Source: Nemopilema nomurai (Eukaryota > Cnidaria > Scyphozoa > Rhizostomeae > Rhizostomatidae). Taken from it: 64,000 nt of DNA. The position numbers were made by a program, and so were the translations under genes. The stretch lies in the NCBI GenBank assembly GCA_003864495.1, contig ML133495.1, forward strand, positions 671,294 to 735,293, written 5' to 3'. Within the stretch, counting starts at the first letter, position 1. Every line of letters starts with the position of its first letter. Shown here piece by piece: positions 51,601-63,500 of this stretch. Under the pieces are notes generated by a model. That model was given only the letters and a program-made list of their open reading frames with translations. It was not told where the DNA came from and searched no databases.

Positions 51601-54600
51601 ATACCAGGTTTGGGTTAATGGAAGTTGTCTGATGATAAGGCAAAAAGCCGCCTACATAGTTTATTTCAAATATTCTTTGAGCAGATAGGCCAGAACTTAA
51701 CAATTACATCAACAAAAAGTGTTGTCAAAAAGCGACCAAGGAAATAATTAAGAAAGGAAGCATAGCAAAGAAAAACTTTAGAATTGGTCTTCATATTCTA
51801 AAAAGGTTATAAAAAGACTATATACAGCCCTTAAAGTGTTTATTATATGTCTATGTGGAGCAAAGGTTGCACAGATAGACGATAAACTTTTCGTCTTAAA
51901 TTCGCTGTATATGTGCTTGCATTTCTATTACTAAAACTGCTAGCGAAAAAGGCTTGAAATTGCTTGGTGTTTCCAATGCCTGTCAAAAGGTCCTGAGAAC
52001 ACCTCAGTGTTTTCTCCTGTTTTTGCGTTTTTTGCTTCTTTGACACGCCAATAGCTGCTACCCCTGTCTTCCCCCTAAAGCAATGATGGTAAAAAAGTAC
52101 AGTTTACATTCAATCTGCGGGAAAAGATTTAGCGCAGAAAATGCCGGTTCGTTTCGCATCAGGAAAACATTTTTTATATGGTAGGAGGATTGATAAAGGC
52201 AAGTCGAAGGATCGTCTTAATTGTTCCAGCACTTTTGGCAGGGGTTATAGTTTCTTTTGGTTTTTTCAATGAAGGGATTTTCTACTTAGGTTTCACACGT
52301 TTTCTTGCGCAGCATATTCTTGGCCTTTTTTAACGTTTGGTCGTTGGGATCTCTGCAAAATGGCACTTCTAAATTGAACTGGAACATAGCAATGTAGAGC
52401 CAATACTATTGTTGCTGTTCTACAGTGATCCATTCTAGTTGCAGGCCTGTTGGCCTGCGCGTCTAGTTAGATGCACATGGCATCCAGGCACCACTCATTT
52501 CGTTGTGCTCTAACCTTTGCGCTCTTTCAGGGTGAGTGACAACCAGCGCAGCCAAGATGCCATCAACCTGACCTACTTCCACTGGGGCCTCCACGCATGG
52601 GTCGTGTACTGCATCGTGGCACTGTTGCTGGCCTTCCTCGCGTACCGCAAGGACCTGCCCATGACAATGAGGTCATGTTTCCAGCCGCTGCTTGGCGACA
52701 AAGTGTTTGGTTTCCTCGGTGACTGCATCGACATTCTGTCAGTCGTCGCCACGATGTTCGGTGTTTGCACCAGCCTCGGTCTCGGCGTCATTCAACTCAA
52801 CACTGGCATCAACCGCATCAACAGAAGCATAGATGTGTCTGTCACCAACCAGATCATCATCATCTGGGGCGTAACAGCAGTGGCAACATTTTCAGTTGTC
52901 AGTGGTGTTAAGCTTGGTATCAGGCGGCTAAGCGAAATATGTTTCGCTGTAGGTGAGTGGCAAATTTACTGTTTTACACTGCAAGAAAGTACATTCATAG
53001 ATCTGGCTATGGGGGACTTCAAGCGTTCAGACCAAAAAACAAGGGTCAAACTGCTATTGCTCCGTTTTCAGGCGTCAAAATGCCTTGGCAGCAATTGAAT
53101 TTGAACTTCAGTTTTGTAGGGACGTTAGGCGGGCAAGGTTGTTCTTGAGATTTATGACGTCACTTGTAACACCTATTGAGGCACGCAGTCAAAATATCTG
53201 CATACGAACCCTGCCTTGAACTATGCGTGGAGGGGGTAGGAAGGGGCAACCAAGTGAATTTAACTTGGGAAAAGTCTATTGTGTTGTTGCTCTTGCAATA
53301 GAATTGGGAAACGAAGGAGCAGTTTGATGATCCTAATTCAGCACCTATAAAAGACCATTTGTTGCTATTTTCCCCGATTATAAGCAATTTTTGATCAATG
53401 AAGCTTAGTGCCACCCATTAAGTGTTCTAATGTTATGAATCTCAAGAACAATATGCTCTTCATTAAAATGATAAATTATAAACGCCTGGTTTTGCTCATT
53501 AATACTCTGTACTAGTAATTATATATAACCTTTGTTTCCTAATCTCATTATAAAGCTGATATTTAAAAGACAAAAAGTTTCAAAGGCCTTCAGCACGTTT
53601 CCAAGAACACCCAGCATTTAGGTATAACATGACTTTGATAGTGCTCAAATCATTTATTTGGTTTGTGAAGTTCAGTAAACTTTTTGCGATCTTCCCAATG
53701 CAAAGAAAAGCCATCTAATGGTATTGTCACGTCATACCCAGATTCCCATTAATTGTCATGGATCTAAATGGTGCGCGATTGTTCTTGGAACTTGCCGAAG
53801 TTAAAGTATCGTTAGTCTAACTGCTTTGCCAATAAGTCTTTTTGCATTACAGAAGCTTAGTGTCGACCGGGTGTTCTGATGGCGGTGAAGTGGCCACTTA
53901 GACAGTCAGTACCTCTCGGGAGCGGACACTGGCCATTGAAGCCCGGCCCTGTGAGTGTCCGTGATAAGCAGTCTGCGTATTGTCAAAAATGATCACACCT
54001 CTTGAAAACAGTTCGCAAAAAGGGAATCTCCGCACAGACCCCGTTTTTCGAACAATGCCAAAATCATCACCAAAATCGATATCCCATGGGGTACTTTTAC
54101 GACATTTGCATTTAGTGGCTCACGTCTATTGCAATGGAGTCATTCCAATATGAAATCAACGTAACGAAAAAATCACTTGTTCTCTGATATCAATGAAACT
54201 TGTTGGACCAATTTAGATCAATGCTTACAGAAAATCCTGAAAATTTCATTGAATTGTCTTATTGCATTTCAGAGTTATGGGCATTTGAAATTTTGTGGGC
54301 AACTCCCCTTTTAGCGAATTTTCTTTTGACGAAGTTTCGAAATCTAAACCAAATTCGGGTGTCTTCGTGCAACATTTGATTATGCATTTCATTTTTTCTC
54401 AAAGTCTTTGTGAATATCAACTGATGCTTCAACGTGAATTTCTTTTTACTCGCCATGGACAAAATGTGAATCCCTATCGCGGAACTAAGATATCAAGTAA
54501 ATGGTATGCACATAATTTCTTTTGCAGACAGCTTTCAACCAAGCTGCAAAACTTTGATGATTTTCAGCTGTTTTCCAAGATAGGTAAAAGTTTGTGCCAT

Positions 54601-57600
54601 AATACCGTTTTAGTTGACGATGATATATTGCCATCTTAGTTTGCTTTGTTCGTTTAGAAATAGCGTGAAAGGTTATTCTCCCGGCCAGTAGCCTATTTTT
54701 TCTATAATAAAGGTAATCTTCAAACTTTTCACCTATGGGTACAAAAAGCAAGAAATGAGTTGTGAAGACCAAAAATTTGAGTTCTTTTCTGTTTTGGGAA
54801 AATGAAGGCCCGTTTATACGGTTCCAGATTCAAGTCATCAAGGGTTGAAATCCTGTTTCCAGGAGAGATGAGGGTCAATGAAATGTCTTTACCAATCCGG
54901 CTACGCACAGTGTTAGCAGTTACGAGAATAATGAATGAAATGAATCTGGAATCGTGTTTTCTGGCCCTAAAGGAGGGACGAACGTTTTGACTTTCACTTG
55001 CAACATTGCTAAAATTGGTCTACACCAAAGTGAATCAGAAAATTTCGGACGATCTACTCTTAATGTTTCTAAGCCAATCACCAAAATCTACACTAATAGC
55101 CATATTTTCGGACGTTTTTCTCATTTAACTGGAATTCAAATCATTATTATCTTTCTCGCATGGAAAAGACACCATGTTGTGAATCAACGCAGTGACCTTG
55201 AATCCTAAAATCCGAAAAGAGAATCCTATATTCGATGAGTTTGCCAGTTGAGAAGATCCAGTCCCAGTTCTTCACCAAGCTGTTAAATTCATTGCGACGA
55301 AGCAACCTTTTTGTGTTTTGATCGTTTAGCTCGGGAATTGCATCGTTGTGTATATGTGTATATCATCGTGATTCCAATAAGCGCCCTGGGTGGATATTTA
55401 ATATTTTTTAATGTTCGGTTTCCTATTACTGGTGATAAACGCTTAATCTAGCTATGTGGATATGCACCAATATAAGCGCCCTGAGCGGATGTAAAATATT
55501 TGGATTTAACGTCGGTGCTTACTGGAACTTGAAATTATTGGGCGTCTATTTGAATCACTATGGTATTTTTAACATAATTTTATGGTACACTGTGTCTTCT
55601 TTTTCAGTATAAAAATGATGAAATCGTTTAGATTTTTCCTGATTTTTCCCAAAATCGACAAAATTTTAAAGTTCACTGAATTTTGTATTTAGAAAATTCC
55701 AAGGGAAACATTTGGTAACAAAAGAAGCAAATTTATAAAAGTTTACAAAATTGAATTTTAGTTTGGCTCATGTAAATCATACCACAAACTTTGTTTTTAG
55801 GATTTTTTCTTCTGACAATTTATCTCAACCCTTATTTGATGCGTTAATATTGGCCATAAACGAAAAGTATTTAACTGCACAGTTTTCTCCCTTTTTAGTT
55901 TTTCACAGTTACTTTGTCCGAAATAAAGCAAGATTTGGGGGTAGTTTATAGATACGAGTTTATTCCGCAAAACTGTCGAGATTCGTCTGTAATTGACTTT
56001 CCTCCGTTTCCTTACTGCAGCGACCGTCGTGTTATTGTTTCTTAACTGAGATTATATTTTGTTTCAGGCATGTTGATCATGCTCATCGTGCTGTTCCATG
56101 ATGATACTTGGTATATTCTCAACCTCTACACTCAAAGCTGCGGATATTACATCCAGAACATCGTACAGCTTGGGTTCCACACCGATGCGTTTGCGCAGCT
56201 TGGCAATGCTCTTGATGGCAAGGAAAACCCCGACTGGATGGACGGCTGGACCATCTTTTACTGGGGATGGTGGATCGCCTGGTCGCCTTTCGTCGGAATG
56301 TTCATCGCCAAAGTATCCCGTGGACGGACCATCAAAGAATTCATCACGTACACTCTTACTGTTCCAATGATGTACACGTTCCTTTGGCTGACGATTTTTG
56401 GTGGTGCTGGTTTGCGAATGGAAAGAACTGCCGCAAAGATGGGCATAAATTGCTCGTCCGAGCTCGGTGGTACAAATGCAACTGAAGGATTGAACGGAAT
56501 TTTTAGGTATGGCGTTAGCCCCCAAATGTGTTATATGTGTGCGTTTATTTGTCTCAAGCTTATACCAATATTGTGTTTACAGTGAAAATGGGCGTCTATT
56601 CTATGGACCTTTTTGCAGCTACAGATCTTTATTCTGAGCCGACTTATACAACGAGTCCATTAAGTATAATGGCCATCAACAAGGTTTCCCCTATATCCTT
56701 CCTTTCAAAACACGCTTCATTTAATTGCAGGCTCTCCTGTCGCGGTAAAGAAGACATGTGGTTTGACGTAATGAGTCAGTATGGAGACCTTGGTGGGTTT
56801 CTATCAGTCCTGTCCTTAATTGGCATCGTCTTATACTTTGTAACGAGCTCCGACAGTGGCTCTTTGGTCATCGACTGCCTTTCGGCTAATGGTAACCCAG
56901 ATCCACCTGTGCTGCAGCGCATCTTCTGGGCCCTTACCGAAGGCGCCTGTGCCACGGCATTGCTAACAGCCGGTGGAAAACAGGCGCTGGATGCGTTGCA
57001 AACCGCCGCCATCGTCTCGGGCCTACCGTACACTGTGGTAATGAACTTCCTATGTGTTGCCATTTGGAGAGCGGTCAAAGAAGAGCACGGCGATTACGAC
57101 CCAAAAGAGGCCCAGTTTACCATGGGCATCTTCGACATCGACAGTTGGGAGAGGCTACGCAAGATGGTCATTTCTATATGCGCACCTTGGTACTACATGG
57201 GAAAATCAGCGGCAAAGCTCTATAAAGGAAAAGCAATTGGCTATATTATATTCATGGGGCTGCTCTTCAATCTCTGGATTGTGTTACTGGTTGTGGAGGT
57301 GCGCGTAAAAGGAATCTCCTATGTCGCCTGGGCTGTTTTCATTATATTCATCGGATACATTGCTGCTGTGCGCATCAGTGTAAGAGAGAAGTTTGCCATC
57401 GAAGGAAACATGGCCGAGGACTTCTTCGTAGGTTCGTGGGTTTGGTTACTATCTCCAAGATATTTTCAGAGCTAGCCCCGAAAAGTTAGAAAATTAATGC
57501 CAAGTGTTGGCTTCCCTTTAACGAAATTGTCAACCCAATTCATTTTTTGGCGCATTGGATCCTGAAAAAGGAGCTGCAAATTTCTAACCAAATTTAATTG

Positions 57601-57870
57601 TAATGCGAGGAGATTGTAATGTGATGTTAGCATTTTCTCTTAACTGAAGTTCACTATTCTTTCTTTCATTTCACAGTACTTCTGCTCTACCCACTGGCTG
57701 TGGTTCAAATGGAAGATCAGGTTTTCAAAGGCAGGCAGCCATATAAAAATGGCCGGTTAAGCATTAAAGACGACGTGGATGACGCTGAGATAGGACTCTC
57801 TGAATCGGACAGCAACAGCAGCTCGGGTTCCTCTGAGTTGGACGAAAAATGCAGCATCACCGCTGTCTAG
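48602..57870 (+). CDS. BCCT-family betaine/choline/carnitine transporter
   Basis: Five exons (48602-49074, 52531-52952, 56068-56506, 56731-57431, 57677-57870) join in frame to 742 residues. BCCT proteins import quaternary-ammonium osmolytes such as glycine betaine and are typical of bacteria, with copies in corals and some other marine animals. The family motif around helix 3 is GVGIGLFYFGVAEP (129-142). Helix 4 has HWGLHAWVVY with Trp176, Trp181 and Tyr184, the spacing of BetP Trp189/Trp194/Tyr197. Helix 8 has FYWGWWIAWSPFVG (362-375), giving the Trp box at 364, 366, 367 and 370, followed by SRGRTIKEF. VTSSDSGS (482-489) retains the Thr-Ser pair that in BetP binds sodium, so sodium-coupled betaine uptake at the plasma membrane is predicted. 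A basic N-terminal tail (about 1-30) and a long acidic, Ser-rich C-tail ending ITAV are added. Exons 2-4 are GC-richer than neighbouring genes. Introns and splice sites show it is a resident nuclear gene, not bacterial contamination. Confidence 0.95.
50180..51020. other. GC- and CpG-rich patch in BCCT intron 1
   Basis: Within the 3.4-kb first intron this patch is clearly richer in G, C and CpG than the surrounding AT-rich DNA, with blocks such as GTGCGCGCGCCACC and GGCGGGCGCCTAATG. No open frame in it resembles a known protein. It might be an intronic regulatory element or alternative promoter, or an inserted element; nothing here decides between them. Confidence 0.45.
53881..53970. repeat. 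inverted repeat with GGACACT/AGTGTCC arms in BCCT intron 2
   Basis: CGGACACT at 53923-53930 pairs with AGTGTCCG at 53954-53961 across 23 bases that also contain GGCC on each side. The preceding ACCTCTCGGGAG and the GCGGACACT core resemble internal sequence of common marine-invertebrate MITEs; that resemblance is from memory. Confidence 0.5.
55374..55501 (+). repeat. two imperfect copies of an AATAAGCGCCCTG motif in BCCT intron 2
   Basis: CCAATAAGCGCCCTGGGTGG (55374) and CCAATATAAGCGCCCTGAGC (55468) are each followed by an AT-rich GGAT..AATATT block, with about 93 bp between copies. This looks like one small element with internal duplication. Confidence 0.6.
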
Positions 57871-58633
57871 GGGACAAATAGGCCTTTCATTATATCGCAG
57901 AGATGCGCATTCTCATCCGCATCTGCGACAATTAGAAGGTGTTGGAAGTTAGTCGTCGTCAAATGCGGTTTGGATGTACCTTGGATGCTTCGTAGAATCC
58001 AGCTAGATATCACACTTTAATTCCAAAAATCTAGGAGATTCGATTGATATTATCAGTGAATTCGTCAGGTTCATTCCAAGTGATTCAACCTTGAGACTAG
58101 AACGCTTTCTCTATTCCACATAGAATTATCTTCGTGTTATCGTTAATTTTTTAAAATGCAAAATTAGTTTGAATTTCACTGGACTGCGTCAATCGCTCGT
58201 CAAGCCATTAAGTGGGCTGCACACAGAGCCCGAAACACGTGTCGTCAATAGTCCAATCAATCGTCCATTCCTTATGCACATCGTTGCACGTGTTTATGTA
58301 TTTGTCTCATCACGTGAAACGAATTCACTGAAGAATGATGGCGGGGCTTGCGACTTACGCAGCCAGACAATGTATATATTTACATCCACTTTGTTAATTT
58401 CAATATTCATGCTCTAGGTATAATGCAAAAATGTACATTAAACGCTTTCCGATATCATGCCACTGTTCGTTTATGAAGTTGATGATTAATCTAATGCATT
58501 AAAGTTTTTCAAGAGCTTAAGATTTCTCCATGTTTACGTCAGGGTAGCAGATGCTTGACAGATGCTTCGTCCTTTTTCAGAAAACAATATTAGCCAACTC
58601 CTTGGTTGCTTCACTGTAGTAAGCATATAGATA

Positions 58634-58737
58634 CTAGCCCATCTTTTCCTAAATTCTAGTCTACATTTTCCAGATACCAGTTCTGCTAGCCCATCTTTTC
58701 CTATATTCTAGTCTGCATTTTCTAGATACCAGTCCTG
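58634..58737 (+). repeat. 52-bp tandem duplication
   Basis: CTAGCCCATCTTTTCCTA at 58634 recurs at 58686, and the two 52-base units remain alike through the CAGATACCAGTTCTG / TAGATACCAGTCCTG ends. A handful of substitutions separate them, so the duplication is fairly recent. Confidence 0.9.
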
Positions 58738-59273
58738 CGTGTAACACACTGCTTCTAGAGATCATCGCCTAAGCGTGAACACACCCGTAATCTTTTGAGT
58801 GCTTTTTGGACCTCCAGGGCAAGGGACTAAAAGGAATTTTTCTGCTATACGAAATCCGTGTTGTGTGCGAATTCATTGTTTGCAGGTTAACGCAGTCTCT
58901 ACGTTTCTTGTTGTTGTTGTGGTTAGATATAATGCATGCCAAGTCGCTTGAAGCATAGTGTTTTTTTCTCTCCTCTCTTCCTTAAATGCAAAGGTTTTCC
59001 GAACTGACTAGAACGAAGCGATCATACCGATCTTCTTACAACCCTACGTGGTCAGTAGCGTATGTCAAACATATGCCAAAACACACTTGAACTTGAAAAC
59101 TCGTGCAGGATGTTCACAACTAAAGAACTCAATGCTACAAGTTATTGATGAACAACCAGATCCAAAACCGCATCCACTGATTATCCATAATCAAGAAGAT
59201 TAGCGATTAGTTGCCAAAATTGCTGTTTGAAGATGACAGAATTATACCCTGGGTACCAGACTCACGTTGTTGG

Positions 59274-59600
59274 GACATGGCAGGACATGGTTCCCGTGGA
59301 CCTGGCAGCCATGTAGGGACATGGTTCCCGTGGACCTGGCAGTCATTAGGGACATGGTTCCCGTGGACCTGACAGCCATGTAGGGACATGGTTCCCGTGG
59401 ACCTGGCAGCCATGTAGGGACATGGTTCCCGTGGACCTGACAGCCATGTAGGGACATGGTTCCCGTGGACCTGACAGCCATGTAGGGACATGGTTCCCGT
59501 GGACCTGACAGCCATGTAGGGACATGGTTCCCGTGGACCTGACAGCCATGTAGGGACATGGTTCCCGTGGACCTGACAGCCATGTAGGGACATGGTTCCC
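59274..59600 (+). repeat. 34-bp minisatellite, nine copies plus a partial
   Basis: The unit begins GGGACATGGTTCCCGTGGAC and ends CTGACAGCCATGTA. Core copies begin at about 59289, 59323, 59356, 59390 and 59424 and then continue every 34 bases; one interval is 33. Variation is limited (CTGGCAG or CTGACAG; one TCATTA for CCATGTA). The high identity suggests recent expansion. Each unit contains CATGG and CCATG, which can pair. Because 34 is not a multiple of 3, all three minus-strand frames stay open and repeat the same peptide, which makes them false genes. Confidence 0.97.
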
Positions 59601-60406
59601 AGAATCACTGAATTCCGGTAGAAGTGTTAAAAGCGAATTGGTTTTTTTCGCCAAGAAAGAAGTTCCCAATCCATTTCACTGTGTCTTAAGTTCTCTTATC
59701 CTTTTCCCTTCCAACTGACATACGACTATTTATATTCACAAATGCAACGATGTTGGACATGTGACGCCATGTCACTTTATAGTGACAAGATTTTGCAAGT
59801 TTCGCTGCTTTGTCACTTCTGGGGCCTAGCACTGGGAAAGTCTTATCTATAACAAAGATTTGTAGTCAAACTGATCTTGTGCCTGGCAAAGAATACCTAT
59901 TTAGTTTTGTCGCTGAGTCGACGAAGTTTTAATTTTACTCAGAGGCTGCTATTTTCATTATGGCGGGCAAGAAAACCGACCGATTTTATCTAAGAGGAAT
60001 ATGAGCACATATTTATGTTTGCGTTTTCACAAAAGTGCATAAAAGTGAGTACTCACGAACCTTCATTCACAAAATCACGCTAAAAAATTTGCCGATTTAT
60101 GCTTTCACGGTCCCAAAAAGTCCAATCCAGCCTCACGTAAAACTGGGGGTCACGCCTGTTGAAGAATCGGCCTGTTGAAATGGCAGCCTCAAAAGAGCTG
60201 ATGATCCCTAACTAACAATTACTTACACCATGTCTTACAATGAAAAATGCTACGAAATGTCTGAAGTTTCATAGCTAAAGCTCGCGTCAAAACGTTGACC
60301 ATTCAGTTAAATCTTGTGGTCTCGTGGAAGGGGCCCGAGCCTCGTTTTCAATTGTTCACGCATTTGTTGTTCACTGTCGGCCACTGATGATAGGAGAATT
60401 CAAATC

Positions 60407-63400
60407 ATGGCGGGCATTTCAAGAATACCATGTTGCAGAGAACATGGTGAGGTTAAAATTTATTTTTGTGGTTTTGATTGTGCTAGTGCCATTTAATTTG
60501 GCAAATGACAGTTATTTTGATTGATATGGGGAACTGCGCCTAGAAGTTCTGCTAATATGGTCGTTATTTTAGGCCTAACTGTTTATTAGGCGGTTTGTTA
60601 CCTCTCATTTTTTGTAGTCAATCAAGCTGGGAATGAGCACAATCAGCTTCAATTCTTGAAAGTGCTCTAACTTTGAATTCATCTACTATTATAACTGAAA
60701 AAACTAGCAACGTGACAAGTGATAGTTCTTTACTATGTCATATTTCGTGTAAATCTTGAAAGATATGTTAATATAGCAAACATTTTTACATGCCTCCCCA
60801 GTTTTGATTTTAATTGGAATAGGGTCTGACACCCAAAAGGGTTCATTTTTCAATGAGACTCTTGACTTCTAGGTAAGCCCTGCTTTATCAAGACTGGTAC
60901 TAAAGATGGCCCAATGAAGGGCAAAACATTCTTTATATGCAGTAATCAGAATGGTCAGTGTTCTTTTGTAGAGCCCGCCAGGTATGCAAACAATTTCTTT
61001 TCACTTCTTCCATACTGGTGACCTGTTGGAGATTTAAAACTTTTTTAATGTTTTCTTCTTGAATGAAGAACTTCAAGGTCTAATTTATGATCCCAAAGAA
61101 GGCACAATCTATTACAGGGGGTCAGTGGAAGTGTAGTTCAAGGTACATTTTAAGAACTTTTCAATAGATTCTGTTTCTAATAGTTGTCTTTCATATTGGC
61201 TGTCTACTTAACCTTGTTTCAAAAGTATAGCTCTTGAAGTTGTACTAGAAGAATTGATATAAAATTCATGTTTTTCTGGATTTCTAGCTAGCTCTTTGTA
61301 CTGATATAGTTTTACTAGGTATTTTTGAGTGTTTATATCTAGTTTAAACTCATAGTTTTGAAATTTGTTAATTTAGGGAATCATCTTTAACTACTCAGTG
61401 AGTCACGAATTTACATAGCATTTAGTTTTAATTGATTTATTTTGATTTTTTAACCAAAAACCAAAAAATGCTGTTAGTGCACCCCAGCGCATTATCTCTT
61501 CCAAGTAATCAATCAGGCTTAAATTAATACCAATGAATAGCTTTGTAAGAGTTCAGTTCAAACTTAGATTCACAGTGCCTGGCTCTTTGGTTTGTTTTTA
61601 AGTCAACAGTTTTGCTTTTCAACATTAGATTTAGGGCAAAGGTTATGCATTGTGAGATTGCTGCATCTATGAGTTGAGAAACTTCACATCCAAGCTCTCT
61701 GAAACAATCTCACTTTGATGTTGTTTCTTTAAACTTTCATCTAGGAACTGAATTTTTTCTTTACTTTTGAGGTCATCATTGACCCAATTTTTAGTGCTTG
61801 CATTGCTATTACAAAGAAGTATTTTCATCTTTAAATGAAAAGAAATAGAATGTGTTTTTAACAATTCAGTCATTGTCTTGTTTCTAGAAATGTTTTGTCT
61901 AGATTCTTTCTAATCCTTTTGTTTTCATCATAATCACACATCATTTATGCATGGCATCCTATGTTTCTTTTTATTTTAACCCAAAAAGAGCAGACTTTCT
62001 ATAAAACAGAAAAATCACATTATGTGCATGCTCAATAATCTATTATGTAATCAACAGTGGGATACCCGTTTCCAGTTGTCCCCATCATGGTGAAATAAGT
62101 GACTTACAAGCCCTGTGCAAGAAACCAGAAGGAATGAGGTAAGTCCACCTTTGTGGTAAGTCCACCTACTGACAATGGCTGGTGAGATGAGTTAACAGTT
62201 TCACTGTGAAAATATGGGTTAATCTACCAATGACATCAATTTAAGTTTCTTTTCATTACAAATTTGACTTTTTTCTCTAGATTCTTTTCCATTTATTCTG
62301 CGTCTGCCAGTGAAAAGACTTAAAAAGTTTGGCACTTCTTCAAATCATGATTGTGTTATTGTAATTTTTTCATTAAAATATTAGCTCTATGTTTCCGTTA
62401 GGTGCTATTTTCGGTGCACTGAAGGAAGGAAGTTGCAGTTAGGTTGGTGTGGTTATACAACAGTATCACTTGTAAGTAGTTGGTACACTGATACCCCCTT
62501 TTTATTTTCATCAATCCAGTGTTTATTAGAAAAAAATACCATGGTTGGCTTGGGAATCCCTATTAAAAAGCAATTGAGTATTGATATGCTTCTAAGATGA
62601 ACTTGTGATCAGTGAATACTAATATACATTAAATCTAATGAAAATTGCTTTATGAAAACTGTGCTTGTGTTTGTATGTTGCACAGCACACAATTCATGTG
62701 CACATATAACATGATTTGTGTAAAGAAAAGAAAAAGAAGAAATTTCTCTGGAGATGTAGCGAAGACCTTGAAAGTTATTTAAATGCAATGTTTATCTATA
62801 GAACACCAATGGCACCAATGATATCTGGACTGGTTCAACAAAACTGTCAGAAAGGAAACCTCTCTTGGAAAACAAAACACGTTCCTTTGCATCAGCAGTT
62901 GAAAAACAACCAAGCAGACTAAAGATACCTCTTCTAGGCAAAGAAAATATAGGATCAGAGTCGAATAAAATTATTTCAGATTTTCAAAATAAACTTGGAA
63001 AGGATGGAGCAGTTGTTGTCTCCGATCAACTTTCTAGGGCTGATATCAAAGAAACACCTCGCTTGTGCATCAATGATTCAAATGATGTAGTAAGCGGCAA
63101 AGTAAATTCTATCCAAAGTCACATGCCTAAAAATTCAGAAGTGCAGGTCGTAGTACCAGAACAAGGCTCTGGATTCCGAAGCAAACAAGCAAATACCGGT
63201 AGAGATGCAGGGGTGGCTTGTGTATCAGCGCAAAACACTCAGGCAAAAATGCGTCAGAATGGTTCAGCAGATGTCATAGTTCTTGAAGATTCTTGTGAAG
63301 ATCTGGAGGACAGTGAAGGGGATTCTAGAGACCCAACATCCACTGGTCTGGTAAAAAAATTGCAAAAGGGTATCTCCAGCAACAATGCTCTGACATGTGG

Positions 63401-63500
63401 AGGAGGGTGTCAGGCGGAGGAGCACTGTAGGCTGGATTATGAAAGAAATTCTCTCCTGAGCAGGCAAACTACTCTGCAACTGCAGATCCAATCGAAAAAG
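60407..63500 (+). CDS. TTF2: TTF2, transcription termination factor 2, 5' part only
   Basis: Five exons join in frame: 60407-60446, 60873-60981, 62058-62138, 62402-62471 and 62802-63500, giving 333 residues; the last donor (AAG/GTGATC) leads to exons beyond the window. TTF2 is an SNF2-type ATPase that releases RNA polymerase II and transcripts, notably at mitosis. The N-terminus carries a GRF-type zinc finger (CCREHGKPCFIKTGTKDG, then KGKTFFICSNQ and CSFVEPA) and a second Cys/His block (SSCPHHGEISDLQALC, then CYFRCTEGRKLQLGWCGY), matching the paired N-terminal blocks of vertebrate TTF2. Exon 5 encodes a long polar linker with the acidic motif VIVLEDSCED (258-267), which looks like a SUMO-interacting motif. 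The helicase domain is not in the window, so a NEIL3-type or other GRF protein is a formal alternative, but the order of the two blocks favours TTF2. Confidence 0.85.

Larger units (their letters stand above)
57871..60406. other. intergenic between BCCT and TTF2
   Basis: No coding exon is supported. The left part holds the BCCT 3' UTR. A 52-bp duplication (58634-58737), a 34-bp minisatellite (59274-59600) and a small palindrome at 59770-59787 (TGTCACT/AGTGACA) are present. The TTF2 promoter should lie just before 60407. Confidence 0.55.

Noticed and set aside
56064..56525. 153-codon minus-strand frame
   Set aside because: It is antisense to BCCT exon 3, a GC-rich conserved exon; the plus-strand reading matches the BCCT family.
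1252..57870. Functional cluster of choline/betaine transport (SLC49 member plus BCCT)
   Set aside because: The two genes are over 40 kb apart with six unrelated genes or regions between, and the SLC49A3 substrate is unknown; proximity alone is not evidence.
59274..59600. CRISPR-like array
   Set aside because: Units are directly adjacent with no unique spacers, and the genome is eukaryotic; it is a minisatellite.
59207..59669. Three overlapping minus-strand open frames of 107-133 codons
   Set aside because: They are produced by the 34-bp minisatellite, whose unit lacks minus-strand stops in any frame; no gene-like flanks or family resemblance.
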